DNA of 5,743 bases from an uncultured Desulfovibrio sp. (GTDB taxonomy: Bacteria; Desulfobacterota; Desulfovibrionia; Desulfovibrionales; Desulfovibrionaceae): contig USNI01000068.1 of assembly GCA_900555975.1 (NCBI GenBank), positions 1 to 5,743 of the forward strand, given 5' to 3'. Numbering within the stretch: the first letter of the stretch is position 1; the number at the start of each line of letters is the position of its first letter. Positions 1 through 4,531 of this stretch are shown here, one piece after another. The notes under the pieces are model-generated. The model ran no database searches and had not been told where the DNA came from. It saw nothing but the letters and a program-made list of their open reading frames with translations. Position numbers and translations under genes: made by a program.

Positions 1-615
1 CAGCAGTTCCCGAGCCACTTCGAGATCCACATAGTTGTAATATACGACGGTAAGATACCGTATGCCCTTGACCCATGCATCCATGATGAGGAAGGTGGCG
101 TTCTTCCGTCCCTTGGTGTTGGCGTCATGGACATGATGGTCCAGTGTGAGCTGATTCCATTCCTCCGGCATCTCCATGAGGTGATGACGGGTCAGAAATT
201 CCCTTACGATGCGAGGATTGCCGGAAACGGCCTTGCGGAAGTCATGAATCAGCCGAAGCTGTGCAGCCTCATCGTTTCGGGAACGGATGATGGCCTTCAT
301 GATCTGAATGAGCACCCGTCCGGTATTGTAGCGGAACGTCGTCTGTGCGCTGTTCAGCACTTCGTCGTGCAGGGTGCGCAGCGCCGCCAGGCGATCCTCC
401 GCAGGTCCGCTTTTGGTCAGACTGCCCAGAAGGTTGATGACGGCCTGTGCCATGCGGAATTCATGGGTGGTGCTCAGGTTGAGTATGCCGTGCGGATGAA
501 GCCGTGCATTGAAGATTTTGTGTTCCAGATCGGAGGAGGGACCATAGTCGATGATCGTGTTGATCATCCTCATCAGCGCTCTGTCCTGCCGGTCGAAGAA
601 AAGCATGTCGGGCAT
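1..615 (-). CDS. Conserved protein of unknown function with HxH (PHP-like) motif, N-terminal 205 residues, 3' end beyond the window
   Basis: An uninterrupted frame runs from an ATG at 615 to base 1 with no stop, so this is the first 205 codons of a longer gene. Residues 1-150 read as a mostly helical, soluble region (MPDMLFFDRQDRALMR at the start) with no signal peptide or membrane segment. From residue 159 comes LDHHVHDANTKG, then IMDAWVKGIRYLTVVYYN. An HxH element followed by a helix and a Gly-hydrophobic strand resembles the opening of PHP phosphoesterase or amidohydrolase-type metal barrels (DxHxHS...GL..ITDH). The second part, VVYYN, lacks the usual TDH residues, so a PHP-like fold is inference and activity is uncertain. 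The start is supported by a weak GGCGG ribosome site 7 nt upstream; a second ATG at 606 is possible. It faces its own promoter and operator-like palindrome. I recall similar proteins in Desulfovibrionaceae but cannot name a function. Confidence 0.8.
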   Translation of the reverse strand, partial: MPDMLFFDRQDRALMRMINTIIDYGPSSDLEHKIFNARLHPHGILNLSTTHEFRMAQAVINLLGSLTKSGPAEDRLAALRTLHDEVLNSAQTTFRYNTGRVLIQIMKAIIRSRNDEAAQLRLIHDFRKAVSGNPRIVREFLTRHHLMEMPEEWNQLTLDHHVHDANTKGRKNATFLIMDAWVKGIRYLTVVYYNYVDLEVARELL

Positions 616-618
616 GGG

Positions 619-633
619 AATACCGCCGGTATT
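619..633. repeat. Short perfect inverted repeat in the leader of the left-edge gene
   Basis: AATACCGCCGGTATT is a perfect inverted repeat with 7-bp arms around one central base, ending 4 nt before the ATG at 615. The minus-strand GGCGG that would serve as ribosome site lies inside it, so folding or protein binding here could affect translation. At 15 bp it could also be chance. Confidence 0.4.
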
Positions 634-656
634 TGATCCCCGCAAAGGGAAATGAG

Positions 657-673
657 AGAATTGTGACAATTCT
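657..673. promoter_or_regulatory. Operator-like perfect palindrome
   Basis: AGAATTGTGACAATTCT has 8-bp perfect arms around one central base. It lies 3 nt beyond the -10 element of the leftward promoter and covers the predicted transcription start (near 670), a classic repressor position. I cannot assign a regulator: the TTGTGACAA core differs from the CRP and FNR half-site spacing. Adjacent repeats ATTCTTCA (669-676 and 692-699) and TTCATATAT (673-681 and 685-693) may add binding sites or may just reflect AT-rich sequence. Confidence 0.5.
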
Positions 674-676
674 TCA

Positions 677-706
677 TATATACGTTCATATATTCTTCAC
701 AGTCAA
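677..706 (-). promoter_or_regulatory. Sigma70-like promoter for the left-edge gene
   Basis: Read on the minus strand, TTGACT (701-706) and TATATA (677-682) are separated by 18 bp. This is a good match to a housekeeping promoter, and the start would fall near 670, giving a leader of about 55 nt before the ATG at 615. The region is markedly more AT-rich than its surroundings. Assignment is by consensus match only. Confidence 0.5.
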
Positions 707-734
707 TGACAGAACTTTTTTATGACAGATTCTT

Positions 735-768
735 TATAATTTTGTGAATATAAAAAAGACATTCACAA
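735..768 (+). promoter_or_regulatory. Rightward -10 element followed by an inverted repeat
   Basis: A perfect TATAAT lies at 735-740 on the plus strand, with no good -35 at 16-18 bp (bases there read GAACTT-like), so any promoter would be weak or activator-dependent. Directly downstream, TTGTGAAT (742-749) and ATTCACAA (761-768) form a perfect 8-bp inverted repeat across 11 bases, which would cover the predicted start near 747. It has no flanking T-run and so is not a terminator; operator or leader hairpin are both possible. Its TTGTGA half-site is shared with the palindrome at 657-673. Confidence 0.35.
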
Positions 769-783
769 GAAAGAGACGTTTCA

Positions 784-975
784 ATGCCGCTGCGTCGTGC
801 GGTCCTTGTCGCGCCGAAGGCCCGGCATGATGCCCCCCATATGCAGATCATGAACATGTCCGACAGAATACGGGAGATCGATCGCGGCGATGTTGCCATG
901 TTCATCATGAGAAGGATCGGTATGCGTTCATGCACGGAAGGCGTCATGCAGGGAAGAAAGAATTTTGTGCTGTAA
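784..975 (+). CDS. Doubtful small ORF, 63 aa, Met- and Arg-rich, unknown function
   Basis: A 63-codon frame starts with ATG at 784, 8 nt after AAAGAG (a one-mismatch ribosome site) and downstream of the TATAAT at 735-740. GC by codon position is roughly 57, 43 and 68 percent (counted by hand), the order expected for coding DNA in a GC-rich genome. The product has 8 Met and 10 Arg, begins MPLRRAVLVAPKARHD and has no recognised motif, signal peptide or membrane span. It is the only rightward candidate in the window. Against it: short length, no family recognised, and overlapping minus-strand frames of similar size, including an exactly antisense His-rich frame. It may be a real small gene, a decayed remnant or non-coding sequence. 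Confidence 0.25.
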   Translation: MPLRRAVLVAPKARHDAPHMQIMNMSDRIREIDRGDVAMFIMRRIGMRSCTEGVMQGRKNFVL

Positions 976-996
976 ATCACAAGACATCCGAAAATA

Positions 997-1043
997 TTCC
1001 TCCCCGGTCCTCTCTTTCTTCAGAAGACAGGACCGGGGAGGAA
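997..1043 (-). terminator. Terminator hairpin of the fumarase operon
   Basis: Bases 997-1011 pair perfectly with 1029-1043 (15 bp, core CCTCCCCGGTCCT), and the 17-nt loop contains a further 5-bp TCTTC/GAAGA stem. On the minus strand the stem is followed by the T-rich stretch ATATTTTCGG, while the plus-strand side has no T-run, so the orientation fits the fumarase genes. The T-run is short and interrupted; the long stem may compensate. Confidence 0.65.
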
Positions 1044-1062
1044 CGGCTTTGGGATCATCCGA

Positions 1063-1083
1063 CGTCAGAGAATCGTTCTGACG
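1063..1083 (-). repeat. Hairpin in the fumarase 3' untranslated region
   Basis: CGTCAGA (1063-1069) and TCTGACG (1077-1083) form a perfect 7-bp stem with a 7-nt loop, between the beta-subunit stop codon and the terminator. No T-run follows, so it is a structural element of the transcript rather than a terminator. Confidence 0.4.
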
Positions 1084-1104
1084 CGCGGCTTCCTGGTATG
1101 GAGC

Positions 1105-1131
1105 CGGACAAAGCGGCGGCCGCGTTGTCCG
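1105..1131 (-). repeat. 27-nt near-perfect palindrome just after the fumarase stop codon
   Basis: CGGACAA (1105-1111) pairs with TTGTCCG (1125-1131), and after one A/G mismatch GCGGC (1113-1117) pairs with GCCGC (1119-1123), centred on 1118. The GC-rich fold begins 29 nt after the beta-subunit stop and lacks a T-run. It could protect the mRNA 3' end or be part of a 3'-UTR RNA. Confidence 0.5.
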
Positions 1132-1160
1132 CACGACCGGGCATGTCGCAAAGATGAGGA

Positions 1161-1718
1161 TCAGATCGTCTGATAGGGCTTTTTCCCCTCTTCATACAGA
1201 TCGACACCGAAACAGTCGGTCACGACGGTGACGGGAAAGTCTTCCACGGTCATGGCGGCAAGAGCCTCCGGACCAAGCTCCGGCCATGCCAGAACCTCGT
1301 ACGAACGGATGCAGCGGGAGATCAGTGCCGCGGCGCCTCCCGTGGCGGCGAAGTAGACGCAGACATTGTCGCGGATGGCATCCATGACGGCACGGGAACG
1401 GTTGCCCTTGCCGATCATGCCTGCCAGACCCAGTTCCATCAGACGGGGGGCATAGGCATCCATGCGGCCCGAAGTGGTCGGTCCGGCGGATCCTATGGGT
1501 CTTCCCGGTTTTGCCGGTGCAGGACCGACATAGTAGATGATCTGTCCGGCGGGGTTGAAGGGGAGCGTTCCGCCTCTGTCGAGAGCTTCAATCATGCGTT
1601 TGTGGGCGGCGTCGCGTGCGGCGTAGACGGTGCCGCTGATGAGTGCAAGATCACCGGCATGAAGATGACGGATGTCATCCTTGGAAAGAGGAGTGACCAG
1701 ACGATGCACGACGGACAT
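1161..1718 (-). CDS. Class I (Fe-S) fumarate hydratase, beta (C-terminal-domain) subunit
   Basis: This 185-residue protein is the small subunit of a two-part iron-sulfur hydro-lyase that interconverts fumarate and L-malate in the cytoplasm. Family hallmarks are visible: LISGTVYAARDAAHKR (26-41), IIYYVGPAPAKPG (60-72) running into RPIGSAGPTTSGRMD (73-87), MIGKGNR (101-107) and the C-terminal AWPELGPEA and FPVTVV segments. Length matches the separate beta subunits seen in anaerobes and archaea; in E. coli FumA the same domain is fused behind the alpha domain. It carries no cluster ligands and supplies substrate-binding surface to the alpha subunit. Start: ATG at 1718, 6 nt after AAGGAG. Only 10 nt separate it from the alpha stop, so the two are co-translated, and the terminator lies 118 nt beyond its stop. 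L(+)-tartrate dehydratase beta (TtdB) is the main alternative, since sequence alone does not fully separate the substrates. Confidence 0.94.
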   Translation of the reverse strand: MSVVHRLVTPLSKDDIRHLHAGDLALISGTVYAARDAAHKRMIEALDRGGTLPFNPAGQIIYYVGPAPAKPGRPIGSAGPTTSGRMDAYAPRLMELGLAGMIGKGNRSRAVMDAIRDNVCVYFAATGGAAALISRCIRSYEVLAWPELGPEALAAMTVEDFPVTVVTDCFGVDLYEEGKKPYQTI

Positions 1719-1724
1719 GGGAGA

Positions 1725-1731
1725 CTCCTTA
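1725..1731 (-). promoter_or_regulatory. Ribosome binding site of the beta subunit overlapping the alpha stop codon
   Basis: Read on the minus strand, TAAGGAG contains the alpha-subunit stop TAA (1729-1731) and a strong AAGGAG (1725-1730), 6 nt before the beta ATG at 1718. The overlap suggests translational coupling, which would help keep the two subunits in equal amounts. Confidence 0.8.
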
Positions 1732-2574
1732 GAGAACAGCTTCGGCGTGACGGGCGGCGTTGCAGTTGATGTTGACGGCCACGGGCAGACTGGCGATGTG
1801 CGTGGCGCAGAACTCTATGTTGACCTTGAAGGCCGTGACGCTGCCGCCGAGTCCCGCGGGACCGGTGCCGAGTCTGTTGACGAGTTCAAGCAGCTCGTCT
1901 TCCAGCCTCGCATAACGGGGATCGGGGTTGTGGCTTTCCACGTCACGGGCGCAGGCCTTTTTGGCACAGAGACAGGCAAGCTCCATATTGCCGCCTATGC
2001 CTACGCCGATGACCATGGGCGGGCAGGGGCTGGCACCGGCATGACGCACGGTGTCGAGCACGGCTTTCTTGACGCCTTCAAGACCGTCGGCGGGCACCAG
2101 CATATGCAGCGCGCCCTTGTTTTCGCTGCCTGCGCCCTTCGGGGCGAGGCGGAGCGTGATACGGTCTCCGGCCACGAGTCGCGTATGGATGACGGCGGGC
2201 GTGTTGTCTCCGGTGTTCCTGCGTTCAAAGAGAGGTTCTTCCACAGAAGATTTGCGCAGATAGCCTTCCGTATATCCTTTGGCTATGCCCTGATTGACGG
2301 CATCTTCGAAAAGACCGCCCGTGATGTGCACGTCCTGTCCGATGTCGGCAAACACTACGGCAAGTCCGGTATCCTGGCAGATGGGAACCTGTTCCGAGGC
2401 AGCGATGTCGGCGTTCCGCATAAGCTGGTCGAGCACGTCCCGCCCGGTGGGGGAAAGTTCGCATTCCCGGGCATGGCGCATGGCGGCCAGGGTGGATTCG
2501 GGAAGATGACAGCAGGCTTCGACGGCCAGTCTGGCCACGGTATCGCGTATGAGTTCAGCGGATATTTCTCGCAT
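1729..2574 (-). CDS. Class I (Fe-S) fumarate hydratase, alpha (N-terminal-domain) subunit
   Basis: A 281-residue protein holding the [4Fe-4S] cluster of the two-subunit fumarase. Three conserved cysteines sit in the family contexts: Cys66 in PICQDTG, Cys184 in SPCPPMVIGVGIGG, and Cys271 in NINCNAARHAEAVL at the C-terminus. Their spacing (118 and 87 residues) closely matches what I recall for TtdA and the FumA alpha domain. One iron of such clusters is not bound by cysteine and activates substrate, which makes the enzyme oxygen-sensitive and suits an anaerobe. It would supply malate/fumarate interconversion in a partial or reductive citric acid cycle. Start: ATG at 2574, with GGAG 5 nt upstream; a nearby ATG is out of frame. 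It precedes the beta gene with a 10-nt gap. The leader lies downstream of the TM1266 terminator, so the pair needs its own promoter, which I could not place convincingly. Tartrate dehydratase alpha is the main alternative. Confidence 0.94.
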   Translation of the reverse strand: MREISAELIRDTVARLAVEACCHLPESTLAAMRHARECELSPTGRDVLDQLMRNADIAASEQVPICQDTGLAVVFADIGQDVHITGGLFEDAVNQGIAKGYTEGYLRKSSVEEPLFERRNTGDNTPAVIHTRLVAGDRITLRLAPKGAGSENKGALHMLVPADGLEGVKKAVLDTVRHAGASPCPPMVIGVGIGGNMELACLCAKKACARDVESHNPDPRYARLEDELLELVNRLGTGPAGLGGSVTAFKVNIEFCATHIASLPVAVNINCNAARHAEAVL

Positions 2575-2648
2575 GACGGCTCCATGGGAACATGAAATTC
2601 GGCATGACCATAGGACTTTTTTTTCGGAAAATAAACAGGCGCGTCATG

Positions 2649-2687
2649 CTCTTTTCCGGCCGCATGAGGACTTCCGGAAGAAAAGAG
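2649..2687. repeat. Imperfect inverted repeat upstream of the fumarase operon
   Basis: CTCTTTTCCGG (2649-2659) faces CCGGAAGAAAAGAG (2674-2687); the arms pair completely apart from a 3-nt AAG insertion. It lies between the TM1266 terminator and the fumarase alpha start, in the stretch where a fumarase promoter or leader should be. Bases 2617-2624 hold a run of eight T. No clear -35/-10 pair was seen in this stretch. Confidence 0.35.
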
Positions 2688-2690
2688 GCC

Positions 2691-2723
2691 AAAAAAGAAG
2701 CCCGTCCTCCAGTCGGGACGGGC
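2691..2723 (-). terminator. Intrinsic terminator of the TM1266-family gene
   Basis: GCCCGTCC (2700-2707) pairs perfectly with GGACGGGC (2716-2723) around an 8-nt loop. On the minus strand the stem is followed at once by TTCTTTTTT. It begins about 20 nt after the TAG stop at 2744, a textbook rho-independent terminator that isolates the fumarase operon from this gene. Confidence 0.9.
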
Positions 2724-2743
2724 CGGGAAAACGAAAGGGACCT

Positions 2744-2992
2744 CTACATTCCCGTGATCACGGAATTGACGGATACCTTGTTCAGCTGTCCGAGCTTTTC
2801 GGTCATGGCGGAAATGGTTTCCCTGCTGCCGTCCACGGCAAGGGAGATGATGGATACGCCTCTGTCGCGGTAGGGGATGCCCAGACGGCCGACGATGATG
2901 TCGGAGTACTGATGAAGAATGGCGTTCAGAGCTGCGGAGGCCTCGATGTCTTCCACGATGATGCCGACGATGCCGAGATGGTTTTCACTCAT
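2744..2992 (-). CDS. TM1266-family putative iron-only hydrogenase system regulator
   Basis: An 82-residue protein with a single small ferredoxin-like/ACT-like alpha-beta domain. The family pattern is clear: an N-terminal strand HLGIVGIIVED (5-15), helix ASAALNAILHQYSD (18-31), the signature IIVGRLGIPYRDRGVSIIS (32-50), then LAVDGSRETISAMTEKLGQL (51-70) and a last strand VSVNSVITG. Members, named after Thermotoga maritima TM1266, typically sit beside [FeFe]-hydrogenase maturation genes (hydE, hydF, hydG) and are called putative regulators; I know of no demonstrated mechanism. There is no DNA-binding domain, so it more likely senses a ligand or partners another protein. No hydrogenase gene is in this window. 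Start: ATG at 2992, with GGAG 7 nt upstream. It has a strong terminator of its own. Confidence 0.88.
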   Translation of the reverse strand: MSENHLGIVGIIVEDIEASAALNAILHQYSDIIVGRLGIPYRDRGVSIISLAVDGSRETISAMTEKLGQLNKVSVNSVITGM

Positions 2993-3055
2993 GTGTGTTC
3001 TCCGTGTGAAAATCTTTTATGGGATGAGGTCGGGGCAGACAGACGGCTGTCATGA

Positions 3056-3073
3056 GCCGGGAGGCCTCCCGGC
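3056..3073. repeat. 18-bp perfect palindrome upstream of the TM1266-family gene
   Basis: GCCGGGAGGCCTCCCGGC is fully self-complementary and lies about 64 bp before the start codon at 2992. As RNA it would form a strong GC hairpin with no T-run following on either strand. It lies between a TTGACA element (3112-3117) and the gene, so it could be an operator or a leader structure. Confidence 0.45.
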
Positions 3074-3088
3074 CTTGCAGACGGCGCG

Positions 3089-3117
3089 AGAGTTTCAGGA
3101 ACAGAGCGTCTTGTCAA
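3089..3117 (-). promoter_or_regulatory. Possible promoter for the TM1266-family gene
   Basis: A perfect TTGACA on the minus strand (3112-3117) sits inside the small palindrome TCTTGTCAAGA (3109-3119). The sequence 17 bp downstream, AACTCT (3089-3094), is a poor -10 match, so this is tentative. It would give a leader of roughly 90 nt containing the 3056-3073 palindrome. Apart from these elements, 2993-3219 holds no gene or terminator that I can see. Confidence 0.3.
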
Positions 3118-3219
3118 GAACTTAGAGGCGGGACGACAGGAGACTCCACGTTTTCAGGCATGGGAGAAGGGCGGGTATTCCCTGCAGCAGAACCGTCGAT
3201 CAGGACGTGACAGACCGGA

Positions 3220-4248
3220 TCACGGAAAGAATATTCTCCGGGAACGGGACGTCGCATCGGCATCGCAACCGACCCACACGAAGCGGTCGTCCCGCAGGCA
3301 GGTGTCGCCGCGATTCCAGCGGTAGGCCACCAGAGGTCCCCCTCTGACGGCACTGTAGTCGAGACAGGCCAGGGAGGGAGAGTACAGACGTACCGCTTCT
3401 CCGGGGCTGCGCCAGTAATGGCCGAAGAATGTCGGGTATTCCACGGGAATGGCATCCCAGATTCCCGGTTCAGGAACGGCATCCCCGGGTATGAGTTCAA
3501 GATCATCGCTTCCCGCGAGCGCCATGTCCCGGCACGTTCCAGCCATGCCGAGCCACCATTTGACACGGATGCGGCTTCGTTCGTGGCCGTCCTTGTCGCG
3601 CAGAACCGCTCCTGCGGGGAGAGGTATCTCCGGTCCTTTGAGCAGAGTCTCCACGGCCTTGTGTTCGCAGCTCTGACTGTCGCAGCAGGCCCGCAGATAA
3701 CCGGTCTCGGAAAGACAGGGGGCGTCGCTGCGGCCTGTGACCAGACGTTCTCCGCCGCATTCTCCGTTTGTAAGCATATCCATGTCGTCCTGGGACCAGC
3801 AGGCGTGTACCATGTGAAGACGGTTTCCATGTCCGCCGAGATCTCCGAGTTCCAGCCACAGAGGCAGTGTCTTCATCCAGCTGATCCATGGCTGGTAGCA
3901 GCCTGCCAGCTGTTCCAGCGTGGCCGAGTGCTGGGCTGTATGCCTTGCATCGTGACGACGGAGAAATTCACCCGGATGGTCCGGATCGGGAGTATTCCAG
4001 CATACGGCGTTGAATTCATGATTGCCCATGAGACATTCTGCGGCGCCGGCATCACGCATGCTGCGGACGATGGTCAGCGTTTCCAGAATCTGCGGGCCTC
4101 TGTCTATGTAGTCGCCGAGAAAGACGGCCATGCGGTCGGGATGGCTCCATACGCCGCCGCTTTTCTCATAGCCGAGTCTGGAGAGCAGGGATTCCAGTCT
4201 GTCCGCACATCCGTGTATGTCGCCTATCACATCGTAACCATTCAGCAT
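3220..4248 (-). CDS. Calcineurin-like metallophosphoesterase (PPP/ApaH-like)
   Basis: A 342-residue cytoplasmic protein with the complete two-metal phosphoesterase signature in order: GDIHG (9-13), GDYIDRG (45-51), GNHE (75-78), VHACW (147-151, metal His) and FFGHYW (274-279, final His ligand). These match the PPP-type serine/threonine phosphatase and diadenosine-tetraphosphatase group. Substrate cannot be read from sequence; phosphoprotein or nucleotide hydrolysis are both plausible. The C-terminal ACLDYSAVRGGPLVAYRW (294-311) is a typical closing strand of this group. The frame is open back to 4335, but ATG 4248 is preferred because GGAG lies 6 nt upstream and the protein then begins MLNGYDVIGDIHG, as expected when motif I is near the N-terminus. 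No clear terminator follows, so it may be co-transcribed with the TM1266-family gene 227 bp downstream. No signal peptide or membrane segment. Confidence 0.9.
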   Translation of the reverse strand: MLNGYDVIGDIHGCADRLESLLSRLGYEKSGGVWSHPDRMAVFLGDYIDRGPQILETLTIVRSMRDAGAAECLMGNHEFNAVCWNTPDPDHPGEFLRRHDARHTAQHSATLEQLAGCYQPWISWMKTLPLWLELGDLGGHGNRLHMVHACWSQDDMDMLTNGECGGERLVTGRSDAPCLSETGYLRACCDSQSCEHKAVETLLKGPEIPLPAGAVLRDKDGHERSRIRVKWWLGMAGTCRDMALAGSDDLELIPGDAVPEPGIWDAIPVEYPTFFGHYWRSPGEAVRLYSPSLACLDYSAVRGGPLVAYRWNRGDTCLRDDRFVWVGCDADATSRSRRIFFP

Positions 4249-4407
4249 AATCAGCTCCAGATGCCGTCGCGGGGTCGGGCCGGAATACCCTTGGGAGACG
4301 TCTCCGCCCCTGAAATCAGTCTCAGCGTAACACAACTGTCACAGAGATAAAAGAGGAGCGGCGGGATGATTATGAAAAGGCTTCGGGATAGCTTCCTTTT
4401 TGGCTCT

Positions 4408-4422
4408 TCCGACTTCGTCGGA
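4408..4422. repeat. Short inverted repeat in the phosphoesterase upstream region
   Basis: TCCGAC (4408-4413) and GTCGGA (4417-4422) form a perfect 6-bp stem with a 3-nt loop. It lies in the 283-bp space between the phosphoesterase start and the GTPase stop. That space also holds the GTPase terminator and, on the minus strand, only weak promoter-like sequence (such as CATAAT around 4371-4376 without a good -35). Confidence 0.3.
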
Positions 4423-4461
4423 GCGGACGGCGACGGCTGCATGAACTTTTTCGCAGAGACG

Positions 4462-4490
4462 AAAAAGGGGACGCTCCGTGGAGCGTCCCC
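4462..4490 (-). terminator. Intrinsic terminator of the COG0523 GTPase gene
   Basis: GGGGACGCTCC (4467-4477) pairs perfectly with GGAGCGTCCCC (4480-4490), with only two bases between the arms. On the minus strand the stem is followed by TTTTTCG. It begins about 40 nt after the GTPase stop. The T-run also takes part in a second overlapping hairpin, CTTTTTCG (4446-4453) with CGAAAAAG (4460-4467). Confidence 0.9.
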
Positions 4491-4531
4491 TCAGGCAGAC
4501 CGGAAGGTGTCCATATGGCGGACGGAAGGTG

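Noticed and set aside
127..636. 169-codon plus-strand ORF opposite the left-edge gene
   Set aside because: The minus-strand frame is open through to the window edge, has a good promoter and reads as a protein with a recognisable motif. The plus-strand frame is its antisense shadow.
786..929. His-rich minus-strand frame (reads like HDEHGNIAAIDLPYSVGH) as a metal-binding gene remnant
   Set aside because: It is the exact antisense of the plus-strand ORF, where Met codons become His. It has a stop just upstream and no start or ribosome site for most of its length.
1672..2595. 307-codon plus-strand ORF over the fumarase alpha gene
   Set aside because: The opposite strand encodes an unmistakable fumarase alpha subunit with all three cluster cysteines. 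Long antisense frames are expected opposite genes with this codon bias.
2753..2764. 12-bp palindrome CCGTGATCACGG
   Set aside because: It lies inside the 3' coding end of the TM1266-family gene, has no flanking features, and is short enough to be chance.
3114..3830. 238-codon minus-strand ORF in another frame of the phosphoesterase gene
   Set aside because: It is out of frame with the motif-bearing protein and rich in Arg, Pro and Trp, as expected of a shifted frame. Running past 3220 is not by itself evidence of coding.
4249..4335. N-terminal extension of the phosphoesterase by 29 residues
   Set aside because: ATG 4248 has GGAG at ideal spacing and puts motif I near the N-terminus; the extension has no such support.
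3418..4350. 310-codon plus-strand ORF over the phosphoesterase gene
   Set aside because: The minus strand carries the complete metallophosphoesterase motif set. The plus frame shows no family features.
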